A stretch of DNA of 6,424 nt from Candidatus Gerdarchaeota archaeon (GTDB lineage Archaea; Asgardarchaeota; Heimdallarchaeia; JABLTI01), in NCBI GenBank assembly GCA_016840905.1, contig JAEORM010000031.1, positions 1-6,424 of the forward strand, read 5' to 3'. Both the position numbers and the translations under genes were made by a program. Each line of letters starts with the position of its first letter. Position 1 is the first letter of the stretch. Positions 1 to 4,979 of the stretch are shown one piece after another. The notes under the pieces are model-generated. The model did not search any database. It saw nothing but the letters and a program-made list of their open reading frames with translations, and was not told the origin of the DNA.

Positions 1-278
1 CCTTCTCTTATTTCATCTTCATAAGTTCCAAGATTATATGCTTCATCTTTTAAAGTCCACTCAATTAATTTATGTATTGCTATTCCAATTTGTTGTCTTG
101 TTTCAAGTATTTTATTAGCTTGTGCATGTCCTACTTTTCCCATCCAATTTAATAATCTATGTTTAGCAATAACACCTAAAGTCACAGTTATACGATGATA
201 TTTTTTACCGTCAATGTTGTACTCATTTTTAGTAGTTTCAAAGTCACTTGGAACTACAATATTCCATTTTTTGTACAT
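1..278 (-). CDS. Probable PD-(D/E)XK (RecB/Cas4-like) nuclease, N-terminal part only
   Basis: The gene starts at ATG 278-276 and is open to the window edge, giving 92 complete codons; the 3' part is missing. An AGAGGT Shine-Dalgarno sits six bases before the ATG. The protein begins MYKKWNIVVPSDFE. It then has a stretch reading YHRITVTLGVIAK, a short segment with LLNWMGKVG, and a helix with GIAIHKLIE. This layout (R-x-T-x-x-L-G-V, then W, then G-x-x-x-H-x-x-x-E) is typical of the N-terminal part of RecB/Cas4-type exonucleases, where the His belongs to motif I. The D and ExK catalytic motifs would lie outside the window, so activity cannot be judged. Phage members of this family act in DNA recombination or processing. 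It lies 44 bases beyond the 73-residue gene and may open a DNA-metabolism module. The family call rests on pattern recognition only. Confidence 0.55.
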   Translation of the reverse strand, partial: MYKKWNIVVPSDFETTKNEYNIDGKKYHRITVTLGVIAKHRLLNWMGKVGHAQANKILETRQQIGIAIHKLIEWTLKDEAYNLGTYEDEIRE

Positions 279-300
279 CTAATTACCTCTTTTTATACAG

Positions 301-324
301 AATCAAGGAATTGCACCTTGGATT
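301..324 (-). repeat. Imperfect inverted repeat between two genes
   Basis: CAAGG (304-308) pairs with CCTTG (316-320) across a seven-base loop. Three more pairs (301-303 with 322-324) form if base 321 is bulged. The element overlaps the first two bases of the TAA stop of the 73-residue gene and precedes the nuclease ribosome-binding site. It has no T-tract on the minus strand, so it is not a standard intrinsic terminator. It could be an mRNA-processing or translational structure, or chance in AT-rich DNA. Confidence 0.3.
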
Positions 325-544
325 ATTCTACAGAACAATCATAAATTTCTAATATACCAATCAACACTTCTGCATCATCATCAGCATAAAGTCTTTCTAA
401 ACAATCTTGGCATATCATTCTGTTGTTGTGAATCTCAAATAACTTTGTTTCTGGTTGAGTTTCAAATATTCTTTTTACGTAACTTACTATATCAATTGGA
501 AATAATGTCATGGAAATTTTTCCACACATTTGACATGTAGGCAT
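323..544 (-). CDS. Small protein with two CxxC pairs, probable zinc-binding
   Basis: This 73-residue acidic protein has C4-x2-C7 near its start and C45-x2-C48 (ICQDC) near the middle, the spacing expected of a zinc ribbon or treble-clef knuckle pair. Between them is a mixed segment (about 14-40), and the C-terminal 25 residues form a probable acidic helix. I do not recognise the family. ATG 544 is chosen because the internal ATGs at 529 and 511 would remove one or both Cys of the first CxxC. That start has no Shine-Dalgarno: a run of twelve pyrimidines (T6CT5) lies immediately upstream, forming the tail of a terminator-like hairpin. It may therefore be translated weakly, from a leaderless message, or by coupling. 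Position between the head genes and a nuclease gives no clear role; a small DNA- or protein-binding adaptor is possible. Confidence 0.7.
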   Translation of the reverse strand: MPTCQMCGKISMTLFPIDIVSYVKRIFETQPETKLFEIHNNRMICQDCLERLYADDDAEVLIGILEIYDCSVE

Positions 545-570
545 AAAAAGAAAAAAGGGAATAAATCCCT
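545..570 (-). terminator. Intrinsic-terminator-like hairpin with T-tract
   Basis: On the minus strand AGGGA (570-566) pairs with TCCCT (560-556) across a five-base loop (TTTAT) and is followed by T6CT5, counting from 556 to 545. The element begins within the TAG stop of the 121-residue gene and ends one base before the next ATG. It looks like a Rho-independent terminator closing the head-gene transcript. The stem is short (five pairs), so read-through is likely. An archaeal-type T-tract terminator would look similar. Confidence 0.6.
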
Positions 571-934
571 AACTAGAATAGTCTAGTACTAGAATTATCT
601 CATATGTATTATCTGGTGCGTATTTATCGAAATCTATCTTCAATTTCCAATTCAATAATTCTTTTGTTATATGAAATGGAAATGTTATAGGAGTATCTGT
701 AGCATCTAATATCTCAAAACTATATTCACCATTTGTAGGTGAACTAACATCAAAATATATATCGAAGTCTACATTAGCTTTATTCTCAACAGTAAAATCT
801 GTAACGTGAGATTCACCACCATATGCACTTAAATTCCATATAGTTTCTTCATCACATTTTTTACCGTTTATTTTTATAGCTTGACCTACTGTAGCAGGTA
901 CTCTAATAGTTCCAATAATTGTACATACAGCCAT
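569..934 (-). CDS. Beta-rich probable capsid decoration or Ig-like protein
   Basis: This is a 121-residue protein with no signal peptide or membrane segment. Its alternating hydrophobic pattern suggests a beta-sandwich: IGTIRVPA near the start, VDFDIYFDVSS, EYSFEILDATDTPI, WKLKIDFDKYAP and TYEIILVLDYSS at the end. Such folds directly after a major capsid gene are often head decoration or Ig-like surface proteins, but I see no diagnostic motif. ATG 934 follows an AGGTGA Shine-Dalgarno at six bases. That start lies one base after the TGA ending the -1 frame extension of the capsid gene, so the two may be translationally coupled. Residues 4 and 7-12 (Cys, then IGTIRV after an Ile) match the end of that extension. 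There are two Cys, near residues 4 and 27. It could instead be a head-completion or tail-associated protein. Confidence 0.65.
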   Translation of the reverse strand: MAVCTIIGTIRVPATVGQAIKINGKKCDEETIWNLSAYGGESHVTDFTVENKANVDFDIYFDVSSPTNGEYSFEILDATDTPITFPFHITKELLNWKLKIDFDKYAPDNTYEIILVLDYSS

Positions 935-935
935 C

Positions 936-1016
936 TCAATTCACCTTCACTCTAATTGTCCCTATCGTATTACAAAATTGTGGAGGAGGAGAAGTGTCTC
1001 CTTCACTCCTGTTTAA
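936..1016 (-). CDS. Predicted -1 frame C-terminal extension of the major capsid protein
   Basis: In the -1 frame relative to the capsid gene, 26 codons are open from TTA (1016-1014) to AAT, ending at TGA 938-936. There is no ATG, GTG or TTG between the preceding -1 frame stop (TGA 1055-1053) and the start of this tail, so independent initiation is unlikely. The tail begins LNRSEGDTSPPPQF, a polar Ser/Pro linker, and ends CNTIGTIRVKVN. The CxxIGTIRV part matches CTIIGTIRV of the next gene. Within IGTIRV, four of six codons differ between the two copies, all synonymously, so this frame appears to be maintained as protein. Zero-frame read-through would give 16 residues without this similarity, and the +1 frame closes at once. 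A frameshift would give a capsid form of about 435 residues. The frameshift itself is inferred. Confidence 0.65.
   Translation of the reverse strand, partial: LNRSEGDTSPPPQFCNTIGTIRVKVN
987..1010 (-). promoter_or_regulatory. Candidate frameshift-stimulating hairpin
   Basis: On the minus strand AGGAG (1010-1006) can pair with CTCCT (991-987), continuing as AAG (1003-1001) with CTT (994-992) after a two-base bulge, with a six-base loop. This stem starts five bases after the slippery heptamer, the spacing usual for -1 frameshift stimulators. A competing six-pair stem, AGGAGA (1002-997) with TCTCCT (992-987) and loop CACT, is also possible. The purine-rich AGGAG could alternatively act as a Shine-Dalgarno-like element. 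It is unlikely to be a terminator because no T-tract follows. Confidence 0.45.
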
Positions 1017-2242
1017 GGGTTTACAATGTGAATAATTGCGTTTGTGTCTAACTCAGCACATGCAAAGAATGCCCAAAAGTCTACTTGCCAAGAGTTACAA
1101 GATTGTTCAAATTTCTTAAACATCTTTGGTTTTTGACCGAAAGCAGCACCGACAGCATATCTTGAATCAATGATTATCGCCATTACTTCAGCAGAAGTTG
1201 TAGCACATGAGTTTGCACGACAGTAAGGTATAACCTTTAGACCTGCAATCTCTGTAAGATTTCCACTTGAATCAACTTTGACATCACTCATCCAATACAT
1301 AGGAGTTGGTGTTTGCATTCTTCGGAATATTCCCAATACACTTGGAGATGCAATTAGTACATCTGGATTGTATGGATTTGTTCCTTCTCTTGCAGTATCT
1401 ACTGCTGAGTGTATTGCATCATATAAGTCCATTAAACTTGTATCAGTACAACAACTTCCACCAATTGATGGAGTACATACAAGTGCATTGTTTAGAGTTA
1501 CACTTGTTCCTGCTGTAGCAGTTTCTAACTCATTGTAGATTTGCCAATCAAAGAAAGCTTTCCAAGAATCTTTAGCTGCATCTAAATAAGATGAAGATAG
1601 AACTTGACCTACATCCCAAATATCTTTTTCACAAACAATATATTCATTGTTATATTGTTTTAGAGTAAGTGAGTATGTAGAAAAACTTATTGATGAACAA
1701 CTAGCACATTCACAACTTCCTAATTCAGTTGGTGCAGAAAATTGACCATACTTGCGTATTTGAACAGTAAGTCCATTGCCTTGCTTAATATCTAAACCTT
1801 TTACAGCAATAGAAAGCAGGTCAGATTCACAGATAGCAGTATTCCATATAATTGTGGAATAAACATCAGCAGGAGACCACTCTGATACGTCATCTTCACA
1901 ACCAGAATCATCGTCTGTGTTTTCTAGTAACCATTTTCCACTATCATAGTTATAAAATGGTCTTTTGTATCTTTGTTCATAACGTTTTAGAACTTCTGCA
2001 TGAATATTTTTGTTCTCTTTTTTCTTTGTCTCTGTTCCAGTTTCACCTAATCCATCATCTGGTGCATATTCTGGATGTTTCTTTAAGAACTCTTCTTCCC
2101 AAGCTTTCTTTTCTTCAGCTTTGGCATCTTCGAGTTTCTTTTGTTCTTTAGCTTTTAGCTCTTCAAGCATCTCAGCTTTTTTTGCTTCCTCATAACGTTT
2201 CTTAATCTCGTCATAAGAAAGGTTTTCTAAATCATCGGTCAT
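1013..2242 (-). CDS. Major capsid protein, HK97 fold, with N-terminal delta-type region
   Basis: This 409-residue protein should form the icosahedral shell. Residues 1-55 are a charged Lys/Glu/Ala coiled coil, followed by a polar linker (about 57-80); this resembles the scaffolding delta region that the maturation protease removes. From about 85 on the sequence fits an HK97-type shell: a hydrophilic loop, a long helix (about 219-242, DAAKDSWKAFFDWQIYNEL), a spine-type helix (about 270-285), then PDVLIASPSVLGIFRRMQ, an AGLKVIPY strand, AIIIDSRYAVGAAFGQKP, and a C-terminal strand set ending in IIHIVNP. It has 13 Cys after residue 114, including CECASC at 177-182 and CC at 264-265, which is many for a cytoplasmically assembled capsid. 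ATG 2242 has a strong GGAGG eight bases upstream. It sits just downstream of the protease gene, the usual order. Its last codons form a -1 slippery site. Confidence 0.82.
   Translation of the reverse strand: MTDDLENLSYDEIKKRYEEAKKAEMLEELKAKEQKKLEDAKAEEKKAWEEEFLKKHPEYAPDDGLGETGTETKKKENKNIHAEVLKRYEQRYKRPFYNYDSGKWLLENTDDDSGCEDDVSEWSPADVYSTIIWNTAICESDLLSIAVKGLDIKQGNGLTVQIRKYGQFSAPTELGSCECASCSSISFSTYSLTLKQYNNEYIVCEKDIWDVGQVLSSSYLDAAKDSWKAFFDWQIYNELETATAGTSVTLNNALVCTPSIGGSCCTDTSLMDLYDAIHSAVDTAREGTNPYNPDVLIASPSVLGIFRRMQTPTPMYWMSDVKVDSSGNLTEIAGLKVIPYCRANSCATTSAEVMAIIIDSRYAVGAAFGQKPKMFKKFEQSCNSWQVDFWAFFACAELDTNAIIHIVNP
1016..1022 (-). promoter_or_regulatory. Candidate -1 ribosomal frameshift slippery heptamer (A AAC CCT)
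   Basis: Read in the capsid frame, the end of the gene is GTA AAC CCT TAA. The heptamer A AAC CCT has the X XXY YYZ form, so the Asn and Pro tRNAs can re-pair on AAA and CCC after slipping back one base. It directly abuts the stop codon, which may add a pause. CCC in the second triplet is less common than AAA or TTT at efficient sites, so the yield may be low, as expected for a minor capsid form. Confidence 0.6.
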
Positions 2243-2268
2243 TTACATATCCTCCATTGATTTATTTT

Positions 2269-3228
2269 TTATTCTTTACTTTTTAAATATTTTATCATTT
2301 CCTGTTTTTCTTTTTCTAATGTTTCATCTATTTTATTTTGTTTTTCATTAGAAATATCTTCAGGTTTTTTATCTTTTTTAGTAGTTTCTACTTCTGTTTT
2401 TGTTTCTGTTTCAGAAGTTATTTTAGTCTTACAAGTCCCACATGAACAAGTATCATCATTTTTTATTCCACAACCTGCTTTGTCATTGCACTTTCCACCT
2501 AGAACTGTTGATATACAGACAGGTTCAATATCATATAGATAAGGAACGAAATCATCTTTTGTATATCCTTCATTCTCATAGTTAACTCCTTGTGGTAAAC
2601 TAGATGCTCTAACAAATTTTCTTTTCCCATAATAAGTGGTTGATACATTTGGAATTTTACCTGCTTGTTCACATAGTTTCATATATCCTTCCCAAGCTTT
2701 TGCATACATTGTATCTTTTACAACATGTACATCCATAGATATTTGTTTATTGTTTTCATCTACTTCTACGTTATCGTGATAACCTATAAAAAATCTTATA
2801 TCAGGTCTTGGGTCTAAGGCAGTAGCATTTGTTCCCATGTGATTTATGTTGTGTAATGTTCCATTCCATCCTTTAGCTATTTTCTTTGCTTCTTTCCATG
2901 AAAGAAATCCACCGTTCATAAATCTATCTCCAACAATTGCAACCATTCGTCTAGTGTATTTTACTTCACTATTCTCTGTTTTTCCTTCCTGTGAACTTTC
3001 TGGAATAAACTGTATTTTAGCTTCACATGTAAACAACATACTTTTTTCTGAATTTTCATCTTTAGGTTCATTTGATTGTTCATTTTCTTTTTCACTTTGT
3101 TGTTTATACATAGAATGGCATATTGCAGCAGCTTGTGAACCATCTTTAGCAGTACCTTCTGCTAACACAATGGGAATACATCTTTTAACGAAATCATCTT
3201 CGCTTTCGCCTTTTTCTTTATTTGGCAT
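2269..3228 (-). CDS. Probable head maturation (prohead) protease with accessory N- and C-terminal regions
   Basis: This 319-residue protein lies between head genes and the capsid gene, where the maturation protease normally sits. Residues 1-41 hold a motif seen at the ends of many phage head proteins: MP, then ES-x-x-x-F, RCIP, EG and QAAAIC. A charged linker follows. The central part (about 64-245) has the prohead-protease layout: a GWNGTLHNINHMG segment with His126 and His130, the strand KQISMDVHVVKD, a helix, and IPNVSTTYYG with Ser196. His130 and Ser196 are my candidates for the catalytic pair. The segment YDIEPVCISTVL (about 232-243) matches the strand that ends this fold. Six Cys at 238-266 could bind metal, and the Lys/Glu-rich C-terminus (about 269-319) may act as scaffold. 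ATG 3228 has a GGTTGA-like ribosome site and follows the previous stop by 12 bases. Similarity is from pattern only; it could be a scaffold-like protein without activity. Confidence 0.6.
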   Translation of the reverse strand: MPNKEKGESEDDFVKRCIPIVLAEGTAKDGSQAAAICHSMYKQQSEKENEQSNEPKDENSEKSMLFTCEAKIQFIPESSQEGKTENSEVKYTRRMVAIVGDRFMNGGFLSWKEAKKIAKGWNGTLHNINHMGTNATALDPRPDIRFFIGYHDNVEVDENNKQISMDVHVVKDTMYAKAWEGYMKLCEQAGKIPNVSTTYYGKRKFVRASSLPQGVNYENEGYTKDDFVPYLYDIEPVCISTVLGGKCNDKAGCGIKNDDTCSCGTCKTKITSETETKTEVETTKKDKKPEDISNEKQNKIDETLEKEKQEMIKYLKSKE

Positions 3229-3240
3229 GATAAATCAACC

Positions 3241-3717
3241 CTATTTATTTTTTTGTCCCTTTTTTGGAACGAATAATTTTTCAACAATACTCATTTCATA
3301 ATCTGGTATTCTGCCTTCATCTTTCAATTGTTGAGTTTTGCCTTTTGCATCAACCCATACATTAGGATACCATTCAGCAGGTTTCTTAACATATGGTTCA
3401 ATTAATGGTAATATTTTATCAGCATTCTTCAATAAATTGTATAAAGACCAGAAAAAGAAATCTCTGTAAGCAGTATCTTTTACCATAATCCAAAGACCTA
3501 ATCTTCCATAGTTCTTTACCATACGACTTTGATAACCTGCTTTGAAATTATTAGCACCTGCCATAAGAATTTTATCTAATGCTTTTACTACTTTATTTGT
3601 ACTACCTTCTATATCATAATCTATTAATTGGGTTGATGTTCCCATTTTTTTGAGAACCATGTTTGTACCAATTCGTAAAAGTTTCTTTTGAAACTCTCCA
3701 AACATTATGTCAACCAT
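3241..3717 (-). CDS. Hypothetical protein in the head-gene cluster
   Basis: I do not recognise this 158-residue basic protein. It has an amphipathic N-terminus (about 1-25), a helical middle (about 38-60, with KVVKALDKILMAG), an aromatic-rich stretch around 75-95 (GLWIMVKDTAYRDFFFWSLYNLL), and a charged, lysine-rich C-terminus. The aromatic stretch contains charged residues and is unlikely to cross a membrane. ATG 3717 follows AAGGA at an ordinary spacing and starts two bases after the stop of the 214-residue gene, so the two are probably translationally coupled. An internal ATG at 3705 lacks a good ribosome site. Its place between the connector genes and the protease suggests a structural or assembly role, such as a head-completion protein or minor virion component; this is inference from position. 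Confidence 0.75.
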   Translation of the reverse strand: MVDIMFGEFQKKLLRIGTNMVLKKMGTSTQLIDYDIEGSTNKVVKALDKILMAGANNFKAGYQSRMVKNYGRLGLWIMVKDTAYRDFFFWSLYNLLKNADKILPLIEPYVKKPAEWYPNVWVDAKGKTQQLKDEGRIPDYEMSIVEKLFVPKKGQKNK

Positions 3718-3719
3718 GA

Positions 3720-4364
3720 TTATTCCTTCTTAGCAGATTTTTTCTGTCTTAATCTTTTATTTGTTTCTACAGCTAATTTCTTTGCTTTTTCAAACTCTTC
3801 TGCTTTCTTAGGGTCATAGTTTGGATTTGGTTTACCGTTTTTTTCTTTCATTAGTTGGTCAAATTCTCCTTCAAATAGAACAACCTCATCATCTGTTGGA
3901 GTTCTTTTTGCAGGGTCTATTGCTATTTGCTCTGCTTTTGCAGCACCATACTTTTTAATCATAAAATCTCTAACACGGATACCTATTTCAACATACTCTT
4001 CATGTTGATGTGATATTTGACCATTTACAGCCAATAGAGATTGTTTATAAGCATTTAATTGTTCATCAAACATTTTTAAAACTTTCTTTTTGTCTGATTC
4101 TTCATATGTCATAAGCTTTGGAATTAATGTGATATGTACTGGAAGTGATATTTCACCTTTAACTATTTTCTCTCTAGTCTTTTCAATTTGTTGTATGATA
4201 AACTCAAACTGTGCTTTTTGTTTCATAGAATTTGCAACTCTGCTAGAAGCATCAGCTAAAGCTTTGAAATATTGTCCTTCTCTTTCATTCAAAGGAAGTA
4301 CCTTGTCTTTTTTAAACTCCTGAATTGTAGGAGTAGTATTCTTATTTGCCCTCTTTCTACTCAT
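3720..4364 (-). CDS. Hypothetical helical, lysine-rich protein in the head-gene cluster
   Basis: This 214-residue protein is not one I recognise. After a basic, Thr-rich start (MSRKRANKNTTPTIQEF), residues about 28-60 and 85-125 look like long amphipathic helices with coiled-coil potential, separated by a short segment (about 70-82) with ISLPVHITLIPKL. The C-terminus (about 180-214) is dominated by Lys, Glu and Ala and ends KKSAKKE. It has no Cys. ATG 4364 has an AAGAGGT Shine-Dalgarno six bases upstream. The gene lies 26 bases after the 60-residue gene and two bases before the next. High helix content and charge between portal and protease fit a scaffolding or internal head protein, but the capsid protein already appears to carry its own delta region, so this is uncertain. 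Confidence 0.78.
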   Translation of the reverse strand: MSRKRANKNTTPTIQEFKKDKVLPLNEREGQYFKALADASSRVANSMKQKAQFEFIIQQIEKTREKIVKGEISLPVHITLIPKLMTYEESDKKKVLKMFDEQLNAYKQSLLAVNGQISHQHEEYVEIGIRVRDFMIKKYGAAKAEQIAIDPAKRTPTDDEVVLFEGEFDQLMKEKNGKPNPNYDPKKAEEFEKAKKLAVETNKRLRQKKSAKKE

Positions 4365-4390
4365 ATCAATACCTCTTTTTATTAAATTGT

Positions 4391-4573
4391 TTATTTTCCT
4401 AAATTTTGATAATATTTATTTATAAATTTAGGTGCTTCTTTCACCAAATTTTCAAGTTGTTCTCTGGTGAATTTTATTGTTGTTTCATTTTCTTTTATTG
4501 CAAAATGTCCGTCCTCAATTGTAAGTACAGGACAGCATTTTCCTCTTCCACATAAATATATTTCTTCTGTCAT
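4391..4573 (-). CDS. Small CGRGKCCP-motif protein of unknown function
   Basis: This 60-residue protein starts MTEEIYLCGRGKCCPVL, with three Cys (CGRGKCC) in a tight N-terminal knuckle. It then has a short beta-like segment (IEDGHFAIKENETTIKF) and a C-terminal helix (TREQLENLVKEAPKFINKYY). I have the impression of similar tiny proteins carrying a CGRGKCCP motif in other phage genomes, but I cannot name a function. The Cys knuckle could bind metal. An in-frame ATG at 4597 would add eight residues and overlap the connector gene, but it has no ribosome site. ATG 4573 has AGAGGT at six bases and starts four bases after the connector's stop, so it is the better start. Confidence 0.78.
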   Translation of the reverse strand: MTEEIYLCGRGKCCPVLTIEDGHFAIKENETTIKFTREQLENLVKEAPKFINKYYQNLGK

Positions 4574-4577
4574 GTTT

Positions 4578-4979
4578 TTACCTCTTATATATAGCATTTA
4601 ATAATTGAGCTAATGTCTTTTCTAAATTTTTTACATTATTTAATATAGCAGGTCTTATAAATGGTAAATATGCAGTTTTACCTCCACCAGACCTTATTTG
4701 TCTTGGTGCTTCAGTATCTCCAACTGGAATCCTAAGTCCAAATTCTAGATATTCTGCATAATAAATTGCTTCAATAACATATTGATTATTTTCTCTAGTC
4801 CATCTAAGACTATTAATCAAAGCACCTGTTTTTATTGGTGCATATAATTTAGCATCTTTTATTATATCATCTAATATAGATTCTATAATAGATTGTTTTT
4901 CTAACTCTGAAATTAATGCATCATTTGCACTAATAGTTTCTTGTAAACCACCAACTGTTATTCTAAAATTACTTATCAT
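4578..4979 (-). CDS. HK97 gp10-like head-tail connector / neck protein
   Basis: This 133-residue protein has the hallmarks of the HK97 gp10 family: a helical N-terminal part leading to APIKTGALINSLRW (47-60), then a beta segment with YYAEYLEFGLRIP (73-85), and the terminal YLPFIRPAI (104-112) followed by a helix. Proteins of this family sit at the neck or upper tail and help join the head to the tail tube. Length fits the family. ATG 4979 has AGGA five bases upstream, inside the portal gene, and the first eleven bases overlap the portal's end, so the two are coupled. In many phages this gene follows the capsid gene; here it directly follows the portal. A tail-completion role is the main alternative. 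Confidence 0.85.
   Translation of the reverse strand: MISNFRITVGGLQETISANDALISELEKQSIIESILDDIIKDAKLYAPIKTGALINSLRWTRENNQYVIEAIYYAEYLEFGLRIPVGDTEAPRQIRSGGGKTAYLPFIRPAILNNVKNLEKTLAQLLNAIYKR
4580..4586 (-). promoter_or_regulatory. Ribosome-binding site deciding the start of the 60-residue gene
   Basis: AAGAGGT on the minus strand lies six bases before ATG 4573. It covers the last Lys and Arg codons of the connector gene and the first base of its TAA. It supports the shorter start and tight coupling of the two genes. Confidence 0.75.

Noticed and set aside
288..297. TATAAAAAG-like sequence as a promoter for the nuclease gene
   Set aside because: It is too close to the Shine-Dalgarno and start codon to serve a normal leadered message, and A/T runs of this kind are common here.
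987..1002. Hairpin after the capsid gene as an intrinsic terminator
   Set aside because: It is followed by CCTCCACA rather than a T-tract, and its position suits a frameshift stimulator better.
968..1007. GTG at 1006-1004 as the start of a separate short gene in the gap after the capsid gene
   Set aside because: It would give about 14 residues (VKETLLLLHNFVIR) in the zero frame, the AGGAG is directly abutting with no spacing, and it lacks the similarity seen in the -1 frame.
1278..1538. Plus-strand open frames at 1278-1538, 1306-1518, 1852-2151 and 2010-2195 (and similarly 2846-3301 and 4090-4323)
   Set aside because: All lie opposite well-supported minus-strand genes and have compositions (Ser/Phe/Leu runs, low complexity) expected of antisense to Lys/Glu-rich AT-rich genes.
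2961..3143. A 60-residue minus-strand frame inside the protease gene
   Set aside because: Out of frame with the protease, Lys/Asn/Met-rich, and a shadow of its charged linker region.
4574..4597. Longer start for the CGRGKCCP protein at ATG 4597
   Set aside because: No ribosome site before it; it overlaps the connector gene, and the AGAGGT before ATG 4573 is well placed.
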